In this document: piece after piece, positions 1 through 7,062 of the stretch
Numbering within the stretch: the first letter of the stretch is position 1
How the letters are laid out: each line of letters opens with the position of its first letter
Notes under the pieces: generated by a model
Seen by the model: the letters and a program-made list of their open reading frames with translations, nothing else
Databases searched by the model: none
Told to the model about the DNA's origin: nothing
DNA from: JBKEDH01 sp047975295
Lineage (GTDB): Bacteria; Bacteroidota; Bacteroidia; Flavobacteriales; Flavobacteriaceae
DNA: 40,530 nt
Direction of reading: 5' to 3'
Assembly (NCBI GenBank): GCA_047975295.1
Contig: JBKEDH010000114.1
Coordinates: 1 to 40,530 of the forward strand
Program-made: the position numbers and the translations under genes

Positions 1-186
1 ATACCCTACTTCTTCTTCTGGAAATTCTTTTCTCCATCTTCTAAATTCTTGTAATGCTTCAAATCCTTCATCGGAGCCAAAAGGGGATAATTCATCTCCG
101 CAATCCCAAAAAAAATCTTCAAGAACTAATTGAATAGCTCGTTTATGGGAATGTTCTTTGTTTATTCCGTAAATTTCGTTCTCCAT
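1..186 (-). CDS. Unrecognised protein, N-terminal part only
   Basis: An open frame of 62 codons starts at the ATG at 186 and runs off the left edge of the window. The peptide begins MENEIYGINK and is acidic and rich in aromatic residues (EDFFWDCGDEL, EFRRWRKEFPEEE). I do not recognise the family. No signal peptide or membrane segment is visible. A TATATTTG box on the minus strand at 244-251 would give a leader of about 50 nt, which supports expression. The gene lies downstream of the umuD-like gene on the same strand, but a 238-nt gap and its own promoter suggest it is transcribed separately. Confidence 0.6.
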   Translation of the reverse strand, partial: MENEIYGINKEHSHKRAIQLVLEDFFWDCGDELSPFGSDEGFEALQEFRRWRKEFPEEEVGY

Positions 187-243
187 TTCGCTTTGTCTTA
201 ATTGGCTATAACTTAAAGCTATGTCTATAATTTGTATTATAAG

Positions 244-251
244 CAAATATA
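244..251 (-). promoter_or_regulatory. Bacteroidetes -7 box (TATATTTG) for the partial gene at the left edge
   Basis: The minus strand reads TATATTTG, a full match to the TAnnTTTG consensus, about 58 nt upstream of the ATG at 186. No clear TTG -33 box lies at the usual distance. Confidence 0.5.
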
Positions 252-424
252 AGAAACTTAGTCATGTAGTTTTAAAATGCAACTATCATATGGTTTAGGT
301 TCCAATATATCGTTTTAGACATTAAAGAGGAGCAAAAACATTGCTTGCGGTAAAATGAAGAACTATAGATACCTCCATTAGATTAGAATGATATTTTAAT
401 CCAATTTGACTATACCATTTGGTA

Positions 425-865
425 TTACACTTTCTTGATTACATTGGTTACAATACCCCAAACAATAAAATGGTTTTGTTCTGTTACTTTAATAATGGGA
501 TAATTGGGGTTTTCGGGCTGTAACCAAACTTCTCCCCTGTTTACTTTTAAACGTTTTACTGTAAATTCGCCGTCTAAGAAACAAACTGCTATTTTATTAT
601 TTTCGGGTTCTAAACTACGGTCTATAACTAGAAGGTCGCTATCGTCAAGACCGGCACCAATCATCGATTGGCCACTTACCCGTGCAAAAAAAGTAGTGTC
701 TTTGTTTTTTACAAGGGTTTTGTCTAACGATAGGCGTTGCTCCTTAAAGTCGTCTGTAGGGGAAGGAAATCCTGCCGAAATACCCGAATCGAAAAACAGG
801 GCACCTAACCCATTGGAGTCGTCTGGAGTAAAAAATGTTAAAGTATTTGAATTGTATGGTGTCAT
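425..865 (-). CDS. umuD: UmuD-like S24 self-cleaving peptidase (SOS mutagenesis factor)
   Basis: The 146-aa product has the layout of UmuD. An Ala31-Gly32 cleavage site lies in the stretch SAGFPSP, the catalytic Ser67 lies in SGQSM, and the catalytic Lys104 lies in FTVKRL. The Ser-Lys spacing of 37 residues equals that of E. coli UmuD (Ser60/Lys97). Family knowledge: RecA-stimulated self-cleavage produces UmuD', which partners the translesion polymerase UmuC (Pol V). There is no N-terminal helix-turn-helix, so this is not LexA. The odd point is that no umuC follows: the next gene downstream on this strand is an unrelated small protein. The partner must be elsewhere, or this is an orphan. I see no obvious LexA box upstream. 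Confidence 0.88.
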   Translation of the reverse strand: MTPYNSNTLTFFTPDDSNGLGALFFDSGISAGFPSPTDDFKEQRLSLDKTLVKNKDTTFFARVSGQSMIGAGLDDSDLLVIDRSLEPENNKIAVCFLDGEFTVKRLKVNRGEVWLQPENPNYPIIKVTEQNHFIVWGIVTNVIKKV

Positions 866-928
866 AAAAAAAATAAGTTCATATTTTAAGCTTGTACCTA
901 ATTATTTCTTTTCTATGTTTTCTTTTTT

Positions 929-996
929 GCGTTAGGGATTGGAGTAAGCTACCGCGTAGCACGAAAAGCCCGACCCCAATTGTATTGGGGTAACGC
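929..996. repeat. Hairpin-rich intergenic element, predicted three-way junction
   Basis: GCGTTA at 929-934 is the reverse complement of TAACGC at 991-996 and can close an outer stem. Inside it lie two hairpins: GCTAC-CGC-GTAGC at 948-960 and ACCCCAAT-TGT-ATTGGGGT at 973-991, whose last base is shared with the outer stem. The element is GC-richer than its surroundings. It lies between the umuD-like gene and the SCO1 gene, both on the minus strand. It resembles dispersed intergenic elements I associate with flavobacterial genomes, but I could not confirm that. Confidence 0.55.
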
Positions 997-1072
997 CCTA
1001 ATAAACCCTAAATTTAGTTTAATTTATTGAATTAAGGGAGGTATATTGAAATAAAGATAATAATAAAGGATG

Positions 1073-1747
1073 TTATGGGCTGTACTCTTCTTTTAGGATT
1101 TTAATGTCGTCAAGAAGTTTTTCGATATCCTCTGTGTCTGTGCCATCGTAAAACCCACGTATTTGGCGTTTTTTATCTATTAGCATAAAATTTTCGGTAT
1201 GTATCATATCGTATGGCCCGCCATCGCCAGCATTTTTTACTGCCAAATAACTTTTTCTAGCCAATGCGTAGATTTGCTTTTTATCGCCTGTAACCAAGTT
1301 CCATTTGCCATCGACAACACCTTTTTCCAAAGCATAGCGTTTTAGTTGTGGTACGCTGTCAATTTCGGGTGTAACGGTGTGCGAAATAAGCATAACTTCA
1401 TTGTCGTTTAAAATGGCATTTTGTACATTGACCATATTGTTGGTCATAATCGGACAAATGGTTTGGCAAGTGGTAAAAAAGAAATCAGCAATATAAATTT
1501 TGTCCTTGTAATTGTTTTGTGTAATGGTCTCACCATTCTGATTAATTAAACTGAAATCGGCAATAGTATGGTATTTTTTTTTATACTGAATGGTACTATC
1601 GACCAATTCGGTACTAACCATGGCAGGTTGATAAATATCTAAAGGTTTATACACATTAAGCTCATTGTAGATAAGTGCAATGATAATGATGGATATTGCA
1701 AGAAAAACAATGGCAAAATTTCTATAAGGTCTAAAAAAGGACAACAT
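1073..1747 (-). CDS. SCO1/SenC family copper-binding thioredoxin-like protein
   Basis: The 224-aa protein has one N-terminal membrane anchor (about residues 11-27) followed by a thioredoxin-like domain facing the periplasm. The SCO copper ligands are present: Cys94 and Cys98 in the CxxxCP motif (TTCQTICP) and His183 in MIHTENFML. Family knowledge: SCO proteins deliver copper to, or reduce, the CuA site of cytochrome c oxidase. I chose the ATG at 1747 over an in-frame TTG at 1762. A TATTTTTG promoter box at 1771-1778 predicts a transcript start near 1765, which leaves almost no leader for the TTG, and the MLSFF start reads directly into the anchor. No oxidase genes are adjacent. Confidence 0.88.
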   Translation of the reverse strand: MLSFFRPYRNFAIVFLAISIIIIALIYNELNVYKPLDIYQPAMVSTELVDSTIQYKKKYHTIADFSLINQNGETITQNNYKDKIYIADFFFTTCQTICPIMTNNMVNVQNAILNDNEVMLISHTVTPEIDSVPQLKRYALEKGVVDGKWNLVTGDKKQIYALARKSYLAVKNAGDGGPYDMIHTENFMLIDKKRQIRGFYDGTDTEDIEKLLDDIKILKEEYSP

Positions 1748-1770
1748 ATTAAACGCAAACAAGTTTACGG

Positions 1771-1778
1771 CAAAAATA
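1771..1778 (-). promoter_or_regulatory. Bacteroidetes -7 box (TATTTTTG) for the SCO1 gene
   Basis: Minus-strand TATTTTTG fits TAnnTTTG and lies 24 nt upstream of the chosen ATG. It helps decide the start codon. The -33 element is not clear. Confidence 0.5.
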
Positions 1779-1873
1779 CATCAAACATTTACCTTGGTTG
1801 GTAAAATTCACCTAAAATCTTGTTAAAAAGAACCGCAGATTACAATAGGCTTTTTAATGTTGGTTTAAAAACG

Positions 1874-1881
1874 TACTTTTG
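1874..1881 (+). promoter_or_regulatory. Bacteroidetes -7 box (TACTTTTG) for the RseP-like gene
   Basis: TACTTTTG fits TAnnTTTG and lies 30 nt upstream of the ATG at 1912. It overlaps an in-frame TTG at 1879, which argues against that codon being the start. Confidence 0.55.
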
Positions 1882-1911
1882 TGCGATTATTTAAAAACGA
1901 GACACAATCTT

Positions 1912-3258
1912 ATGGAGTTTGTTATAAAAATATCTCAATTTTTATTGAGCCTTTCATTACTTATCGTTCTGCACGAATTGGGACATTTTATTCCGGCCAA
2001 GCTATTTAAAACGCGGGTAGAGAAATTTTATCTGTTTTTCGATGTAAAATTTTCATTATTTAAAAAGAAAATAGGCGAAACCGTTTACGGTATTGGTTGG
2101 CTGCCCCTTGGTGGTTATGTAAAAATTGCCGGTATGATAGATGAAAGTATGGATACCGAACAAATGGCAAAGGAGCCCCAGCCTTGGGAATTCCGTTCCA
2201 AACCGGCTTGGCAACGTTTAATCATTATGCTTGGTGGGGTTACCGTTAATTTTTTATTGGTCATTGCCATTTATATTGGTATGAGCTATACCTATGGTGA
2301 TAGATTTTTACCCAATGATAATATTACAGACGGTGTTTTAATTGAGAGTACAGTAGCCAATAAGGCAGGTTTGCAAACGGGAGATAAAATAATTTCGGTT
2401 GATGGTGTAACGATTACTAACTTTTCTGAAATAGCCGAAAAGGTAATGTTTGGAAAGCAAGTTACCGTAGCCCGTAGCGGTGAAGAAAAAACCGTTACAA
2501 TGCCCGAAGATTTTTTGGCTCAGTTAATCGATTCGAAAGAAAAATCGTTTATAGGGATACGTATGCCATTTGTAGTAATGGAAGTGCCAGATACTTCGTA
2601 CAACACTACAAGCGGATTAAAATCGGGAGATGTTATTGTAAGGTTAAATAATCTTGATACCAAATATGTCGATCAGGTTGTAGAAAGCCTTGACCAATTT
2701 AAAGGACAAGAGGTAACGGCTATGGTTTTACGTGATAAAGCCGAGGTTGCCGTGCCTTTAAAGGTAAGCAACGAAGGTAAGTTAGGTATTGTTTATGCAT
2801 CTGTATCAACATCAAAAACTTTAGAGGCTTTGGGTTATTATAAATACGAAACTAAAACATATGGTTTTTTCGAGGCATTCCCTATTGGTGTACAAAAATT
2901 TAAAGATAAAATAGTATCTTATTGGGATCAATTAAAGGCTATTTTTACGCCCAGTACAGGAGCATACAAAGGCGTAGGAGGGTTTAAAGCAATTTACGAT
3001 ATTTTTCCCGATTTTTGGAGTTGGCAAGTATTCTGGAACATAACCGCATTTTTATCTATAATGCTTGGCGTTTTAAACCTATTGCCCATACCGGCATTGG
3101 ACGGCGGTCACGTTATGTTTTTACTTTATGAAATAATTTCAGGTAGAAAACCGGGAGATAAATTTATGGAATACGCCCAGATAGTAGGTTTCTTTATTAT
3201 AATAGCTTTGGTTCTGTTTGCCAATGGCAACGATATTATTAAAGCTATTTTTGATTAA
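1912..3258 (+). CDS. rseP: RIP metalloprotease, RseP/site-2 protease family
   Basis: This 448-aa inner-membrane zinc protease cleaves membrane-embedded substrates such as anti-sigma factors. The zinc motif HELGH is at residues 21-25 inside the first membrane helix. The third-ligand motif LDGG, with Asp397, lies in a late membrane segment (PIPALDGGH). Between them are a membrane segment near residues 103-122 and a two-part PDZ-like region (AGLQTGDKIISVDG and SGLKSGDVIVRL). Membrane helices close the C-terminus. The ATG at 1912 is preferred because the promoter box at 1874-1881 covers the earlier TTG. The gene is monocistronic here, followed by two tRNA genes. Its substrate cannot be read from the window. 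Confidence 0.93.
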   Translation: MEFVIKISQFLLSLSLLIVLHELGHFIPAKLFKTRVEKFYLFFDVKFSLFKKKIGETVYGIGWLPLGGYVKIAGMIDESMDTEQMAKEPQPWEFRSKPAWQRLIIMLGGVTVNFLLVIAIYIGMSYTYGDRFLPNDNITDGVLIESTVANKAGLQTGDKIISVDGVTITNFSEIAEKVMFGKQVTVARSGEEKTVTMPEDFLAQLIDSKEKSFIGIRMPFVVMEVPDTSYNTTSGLKSGDVIVRLNNLDTKYVDQVVESLDQFKGQEVTAMVLRDKAEVAVPLKVSNEGKLGIVYASVSTSKTLEALGYYKYETKTYGFFEAFPIGVQKFKDKIVSYWDQLKAIFTPSTGAYKGVGGFKAIYDIFPDFWSWQVFWNITAFLSIMLGVLNLLPIPALDGGHVMFLLYEIISGRKPGDKFMEYAQIVGFFIIIALVLFANGNDIIKAIFD

Positions 3259-3275
3259 TTTTTTTTTAAAAAACG

Positions 3276-3306
3276 TTTGTAGTAAATAAAATTAAACATA
3301 TATTTG
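3276..3306 (+). promoter_or_regulatory. Complete Bacteroidetes promoter for tRNA-Asn
   Basis: TTTG at 3276-3279 and TATATTTG at 3299-3306 are separated by 19 bp, the textbook -33/-7 arrangement. The box lies 33 nt upstream of the tRNA 5' end. It is among the best promoters in the window. Confidence 0.8.
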
Positions 3307-3338
3307 CACTCGCTTATAAATAATAAGAGTGAAAATAT

Positions 3339-3412
3339 TCCTCCTTAGCTCAGTTGGTTAGAGCATTTGACTGTTAATCAAAGGGTCCTTGGTTCGAGCC
3401 CAAGAGGGGGAG
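3339..3412 (+). tRNA. tRNA-Asn (GTT)
   Basis: A full cloverleaf of 74 nt is visible. The acceptor TCCTCCT pairs with AGGGGGA through one T-G wobble. The anticodon stem TTTGA/TCAAA encloses the loop CTGTTAA, with anticodon GTT at 3373-3375. The T arm contains GGTTCGAGCC. The discriminator is G. The 3' CCA is not encoded and must be added after transcription. Confidence 0.95.
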
Positions 3413-3420
3413 CAAAAAGG

Positions 3421-3447
3421 AAGCCTTACAGAAATGTGGGGCTTTTT
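3421..3447 (+). terminator. Possible terminator between the two tRNA genes
   Basis: AAGCCT and GGGCTT flank a loop of about 12 nt and are followed by a T run. The stem is short (6 bp with one wobble). It may end the tRNA-Asn transcript or act in processing of a joint precursor. Confidence 0.4.
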
Positions 3448-3459
3448 TACTTTAACAAA

Positions 3460-3531
3460 GGCTCCATAGTTCAAGGGATAGAACAAAAGTTTCCTAAACT
3501 TTAGATCCAGGTTCGAATCCTGGTGGAGTCA
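3460..3531 (+). tRNA. tRNA-Arg (CCT)
   Basis: This 72-nt cloverleaf has acceptor GGCTCCA pairing with TGGAGTC (one G-T). The anticodon stem AAAGT/ACTTT encloses the loop TTCCTAA, with anticodon CCT at 3493-3495, which reads AGG codons. The T arm contains GGTTCGAATCC. The discriminator is A, and CCA is not encoded. It lies 47 nt after tRNA-Asn and is probably co-transcribed, since no separate strong promoter is visible in the gap. Confidence 0.95.
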
Positions 3532-3578
3532 CTCTTTTTTACTTCATCAAAGAAAAACCGAATTTACTAATTAAAAGA

Positions 3579-3586
3579 TAGATTTG
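3579..3586 (+). promoter_or_regulatory. Bacteroidetes -7 box (TAGATTTG) for the LytTR regulator
   Basis: TAGATTTG fits TAnnTTTG, 88 nt upstream of the ATG at 3674. No good -33 box is present, so support is moderate. Confidence 0.4.
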
Positions 3587-3673
3587 TATCTTGGCAAAAA
3601 CTTTCTATGTTAAATTGTAAACAATGTGGCTCGTCTTCGACGGTAAATTAGTATATCCAATAAATAGTAACAC

Positions 3674-4399
3674 ATGAAAAAACTATCCTGTTTGGTGGTA
3701 GATGACGAACCCATGGCGTTGGAGTTGTTAAAGCGCTATGTAGAGAAAACCCCTTTTTTAGAACTTAAAGCTGCCTGCGAAAATGCTTTCGAAGTTATGG
3801 AGTATATTAGTAATAATCCTCCCGTTGATGTGTTGTTTTCCGATATACAAATGCCGGAACTTAGCGGCTTGGAATTTGCAAAACATCTTCCTGCAACCAC
3901 TAAACTCGTGTTTACAACCGCTTTCGATCAATATGCTATCGATGGCTATAAAGTTAATGCGATCGATTATTTACTTAAACCTTTCGACTATTCCGAGTTT
4001 TTAAAGGCTGCTAACAAGGCTTTGGAATTAACAGAGGTAAAACCGGTAGCCTCTATTGCCCTCCAACAAGAAGAAAAACAGTTTGTTTTTGTAAAATCGG
4101 AATACAAACAGCTTAAAGTTTGGTTGAAAGATATTCTTTATATTGAAGGGATGAAGGATTATGCCAAATTCTATTTAGATGGTAATCCAAAGCCTATCCT
4201 ATCAATAATAAGTCTTAAAAAATTGGAAAACGAATTACCTACCGATAAATTTATGCGCATCCATAGATCTTTTATCATTGCTTTAGATAAAATAAAGAGC
4301 TTAGAACGAAGTCAGGTTATAATAGGCAAACAACGTATTACTATTGCCAACCAATATAAAGATGTCTTTGAGCAATATATAAAAGATAAGTTGGTGTAA
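3674..4399 (+). CDS. LytTR-family response regulator
   Basis: The 241-aa protein has an N-terminal receiver domain (about 1-120) with acidic residues Asp10/Asp11, phospho-acceptor Asp57 (FSDIQMP), Thr82 and Lys102 (LLKPF). A C-terminal LytTR DNA-binding domain follows (about 135-241, including MRIHRSFIIAL). Family knowledge: such regulators usually act with a LytS/YpdA-type histidine kinase. None is encoded next to it, so it is an orphan here. It stands alone between the tRNA pair and a palindromic repeat, and its target genes cannot be inferred. Confidence 0.92.
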   Translation: MKKLSCLVVDDEPMALELLKRYVEKTPFLELKAACENAFEVMEYISNNPPVDVLFSDIQMPELSGLEFAKHLPATTKLVFTTAFDQYAIDGYKVNAIDYLLKPFDYSEFLKAANKALELTEVKPVASIALQQEEKQFVFVKSEYKQLKVWLKDILYIEGMKDYAKFYLDGNPKPILSIISLKKLENELPTDKFMRIHRSFIIALDKIKSLERSQVIIGKQRITIANQYKDVFEQYIKDKLV

Positions 4400-4478
4400 T
4401 TAAGTAATACCCTTTTTTTTTGTCTTAAAAAATATTATTCCAAACAAAATGGAGTATTTAAAAGGTATTTTAGAAATG

Positions 4479-4634
4479 AACTCATCTTGACTTTTTGATT
4501 GAAGCGAAAATTAGTGATTTTGAGTTTGGTTAAAGGCTCTTTTTTTTGCATAGTAGAGCTACGGAAGCAAAAAAGGCAAAAATTAGGCTCAAAATAGCAA
4601 TTTTTCAACCAATTACAAAAAGTCAAGATGAGTT
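4479..4634. repeat. Palindromic dispersed element, copy A (longest)
   Basis: A perfect 18-bp inverted repeat bounds the element: AACTCATCTTGACTTTTT at 4479-4496 and its reverse complement at 4617-4634. The interior holds GATTGAAGCGAAAATTAGT (4497-4515), which occurs exactly in reverse complement in copy D at 39728-39746. Copy A carries about 65 bp more interior sequence than D. It lies between convergent genes, 80 nt after the LytTR stop. An open frame crossing it on the minus strand is not a convincing gene. Confidence 0.8.
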
Positions 4635-4736
4635 TAATAATATATCTCGATGTACCCAATAACCAACTTATGTATTTATAAATTTTCACACGATATACGA
4701 CAAAAAAATTTAATGTGTTGATAAACAAAATCACTA

Positions 4737-4818
4737 GTGGACACTTAAAATACGTTGATTTTCAGTTGTTTATTATTTGGTTCTTTGACGTTTTTGTAAT
4801 CGTATTTGCTAAGTGTCT
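4737..4818. repeat. Inverted GGACACTTA/TAAGTGTC pair, possible mobile-element relic
   Basis: TGGACACTTA at 4737-4746 and TAAGTGTCTA at 4809-4818 are near-perfect inverted copies about 62 bp apart. A third similar word, TGGACACT, lies near 4877. The sequence between them has no coding potential. It could be the remains of insertion-sequence ends. Apart from this and copy A, I see nothing in 4400-5047. Confidence 0.3.
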
Positions 4819-5047
4819 ATTTTACAGGTGTTTTGTCCAGTAGGGAGATACTCAAAATTTGTAATATTTCGTAGATTGGACACTCTACTTTTAGCGCATT
4901 TCCAATGTCAGATATTATCTTGCAAGATTCAGAAGAAAAACAAAATGTTATTCTAAATCAGAAGAAATGGTTATACTTTCGTTATATTTATTAATGTACA
5001 AAGATTTAATATTGCCTATTTAATGATTAGCAAATACTAAAATAAAC

Positions 5048-5215
5048 TTAGGCCACTTTTTTAAGCATATCGAAACAAGGGCATTTTTTACAACGTTTAT
5101 CTTCGCTTTTTTTATATTTTTCGCAACAGTTACTTTTTACCTTTTTAGTAGAAGATAAAACAACACCTGCCTGTTCTAGCTTTTTTAATGCTTCTTTTTT
5201 CTTTTTTTTGCCCAA
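5048..5215 (-). CDS. Small Lys/Cys-rich protein, 55 aa
   Basis: The frame starts at TTG 5215 and ends with TAA at 5048. The peptide begins MGKKKKKEALKKLEQAGV and ends with a cysteine cluster: SNCCEKY, then RCKKCPCFDML, with Cys30, Cys31, Cys42, Cys45 and Cys47. The CC...CxxCxC pattern suggests a small zinc-binding fold. A TATATTTG box at 5245-5252 predicts a transcript start about 25 nt before the TTG. No in-frame ATG exists nearby. I have an impression of similar uncharacterised peptides in other Flavobacteriaceae but cannot confirm it. The function is unknown. The promoter, the clean stop and the ordered cysteines argue for a real gene. Confidence 0.65.
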   Translation of the reverse strand: MGKKKKKEALKKLEQAGVVLSSTKKVKSNCCEKYKKSEDKRCKKCPCFDMLKKVA

Positions 5216-5244
5216 GAGACTAATTATAAAAGTATTAAATCGAG

Positions 5245-5252
5245 CAAATATA
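5245..5252 (-). promoter_or_regulatory. Bacteroidetes -7 box (TATATTTG) for the 55-aa Cys-rich protein
   Basis: Minus-strand TATATTTG lies about 30 nt upstream of the TTG start at 5215. It is the main support for that start. Confidence 0.5.
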
Positions 5253-5357
5253 ATTTATTTTTAATAAATCTAAATAAATTTTTATTAAAAATTGATTAAG
5301 GTTTATAGATAATAAGAACAAAGAGCCAAGACTTGATTTAATAATGACAAAAGGCTG

Positions 5358-5393
5358 CTGTTCAAAAATAACAAAACAGTTATTTTTAAACAG
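5358..5393. repeat. Strong AT-rich hairpin
   Basis: CTGTTCAAAAATAAC (5358-5372) pairs with GTTATTTTTAAACAG (5379-5393) over 15 bp with one mismatch and a 6-nt loop. It lacks a following T run on either strand, so it is not a standard terminator. It sits upstream of the 55-aa gene and downstream of RNase G. Otherwise 5253-5480 looks empty. Confidence 0.45.
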
Positions 5394-5480
5394 TAATGAG
5401 GTCTAAGAAATTGTTTTTTAAGTTGTTTTAAATCAGAAATAAGAATTAACGACCAGCAAACTGTAGCCTAATAAATAAAA

Positions 5481-5510
5481 AAAACCCTTACTAAAAAAGC
5501 AAGGGTTTTT
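5481..5510 (-). terminator. Terminator of the RNase G gene
   Basis: AAAACCCTT and AAGGGTTTT form a 9-bp stem with an 11-nt loop, flanked by A and T runs on both sides. It begins 5 nt past the RNase G stop codon and could work in both directions. Confidence 0.75.
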
Positions 5511-5514
5511 TTGG

Positions 5515-7062
5515 TTATTTTACTTGATTACCATTTTTGTCAAAAAAGTGGTATTCTAGATAAGTGTAAGCATCTCTTGGTAAAATTTTGACCCATTTTT
5601 TATGTTCAAAAAACCATTTTGAACGAACAGATGGAAAACCTTTTGTTAAAAAGGCTGCTATAAAAGGGTGTGTGTTTAAGGTTAGCCTTTTATAGTCTTT
5701 TTTGTATAGTCTTTCAAGATCGTCTTCTATTTTCTGTACAAGTCCTATAGGAGCTTCGACTTCCGATCCGTTCATAATCTCATCGGGGTTTTCTTCCCGT
5801 GTTTTTATGTTCATTTCGGGACGTACACGTTGTCTTGTTATTTGTATCAAACCAAACTTGCTTGGTGGCAATATTTTGTGTTTTGCCCTGTCGTCTTTCA
5901 TTTCTTCTCTAAAATGATTAAACAGCGCCTGTCTGTTTCCGGCGTTTGTCATATCTATAAAATCGACTACAATAATGCCTCCCATATCGCGTAAACGCAA
6001 TTGTCGGGCTATTTCGGTTGCCGCTATTAAGTTAACTTCCAAAGCTGTTTCCTCTTGGTTGTTAGCTTTGTTGGAGCGGTTGCCGCTGTTTACATCTATA
6101 ACATGAAGGGCTTCGGTGTGTTCTATTACCAAATAGGCACCTTTTGCCATGGAAACGGTTCGGCCAAACGAGGTTTTTATCTGCCGTTCTATTCCGAATT
6201 TTTCAAAAACGGGAACTTTAGATTGATACAATTTGACTATTGATTCTTTCTTTGGTGCAATTTCGTGCACATAATCTTTAATTTTAATGAAGAGCGCTTC
6301 ATCATCAACATAAATACTGGTAAAAGTGTCGTTAAATACATCTCGAAGTATTGACGAGGCTTTATTCATTTCACTTAATACCTTGCTTGGATGGTGCGCT
6401 TTTGGTAGCTTTTTGCACATGGCGGTCCAACGCCCCAGCAAATTCTGTAAATCTTTATCCAGTTCGGCTACCTTTTTGCCTTCTGCTACTGTACGTATTA
6501 TAACACCAAAACCTTGTGGCGTTATGCTTTTTACTAGTCGTTTTAATCGATCCTTTTCTTCCTTGCTCTCTATTTTTTGTGAAACAGATATTCTGCTGGA
6601 AAAAGGAACGAGAACTAAATATCTACCGGCTACCGAAAGCTCTGAGCTTATTCTTGGGCCTTTGGTCGATATGGGTTCTTTTACAACTTGTACCAATAGC
6701 GATTGATTTGACTTTAAAACATCGGTTATTTTACCGTTTTTGTCAATATCGTTTTCAAATGGGAAATTTTTTAAAGAAAAATCCTTTAATTTACCTGTGC
6801 TTACACTTTTTATGAATTTTAAAAGTGAAGGGAGTTTTGGTCCTAAATCGTGGTAATGCAAAAATGCATCCTTATCGTAACCTACATTAACAAATGCAGC
6901 ATTTAGGCCGGGAACGGTTTTTCGAATTTTGGCAATAAATATATCGCCTACCGAAAAATTATTTTCGCCTTCGTCTTTTTGTAATTCAATTAGTTTTCCA
7001 TCTTTTAATAAGGCAAAATCAACTTCATCGGAACTAGATCTTATTATTAATTCTTTATCCAT
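5515..7062 (-). CDS. rng: Ribonuclease G/E family endoribonuclease
   Basis: The 515-aa protein is an endonuclease of rRNA and mRNA processing. An S1 RNA-binding domain covers about residues 37-130 (GDIFIAKIRKTVPGLNAAFV). The catalytic region carries the two metal-binding aspartates of the family: Asp323 in HVIDVNSG and Asp367/Asp370 in VVDFIDM. RNase E and G of proteobacteria have a CPxC zinc-link motif after the catalytic domain. Here the corresponding stretch (RQRVRPEMNIKTREENPDE) has no cysteine, and the whole protein has only one (Cys206). There is no long E-type C-terminal scaffold, so G is the better name. It ends at a terminator and lies downstream of the 30-aa basic protein and HU. 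Confidence 0.93.
   Translation of the reverse strand: MDKELIIRSSSDEVDFALLKDGKLIELQKDEGENNFSVGDIFIAKIRKTVPGLNAAFVNVGYDKDAFLHYHDLGPKLPSLLKFIKSVSTGKLKDFSLKNFPFENDIDKNGKITDVLKSNQSLLVQVVKEPISTKGPRISSELSVAGRYLVLVPFSSRISVSQKIESKEEKDRLKRLVKSITPQGFGVIIRTVAEGKKVAELDKDLQNLLGRWTAMCKKLPKAHHPSKVLSEMNKASSILRDVFNDTFTSIYVDDEALFIKIKDYVHEIAPKKESIVKLYQSKVPVFEKFGIERQIKTSFGRTVSMAKGAYLVIEHTEALHVIDVNSGNRSNKANNQEETALEVNLIAATEIARQLRLRDMGGIIVVDFIDMTNAGNRQALFNHFREEMKDDRAKHKILPPSKFGLIQITRQRVRPEMNIKTREENPDEIMNGSEVEAPIGLVQKIEDDLERLYKKDYKRLTLNTHPFIAAFLTKGFPSVRSKWFFEHKKWVKILPRDAYTYLEYHFFDKNGNQVK

Noticed and set aside
1748..1762. TTG start giving a longer SCO1 protein
   Set aside because: The promoter box at 1771-1778 leaves almost no leader for it, and the ATG at 1747 fits the membrane anchor.
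1879..1911. TTG start giving a longer RseP protein
   Set aside because: The TTG is part of the -7 box TACTTTTG. The ATG at 1912 begins directly before the first helix.
3607..3651. Tiny frame MLNCKQCGSSSTVN with a CxxC motif upstream of the LytTR gene
   Set aside because: It has only 14 codons and no family resemblance. It lies inside the leader after the TAGATTTG box, so chance is the simpler explanation.
4435..4734. Minus-strand 99-aa open frame
   Set aside because: It runs through palindromic copy A, has a composition typical of AT-rich noise (Phe/Lys/Asn/Tyr) and no recognisable domain.
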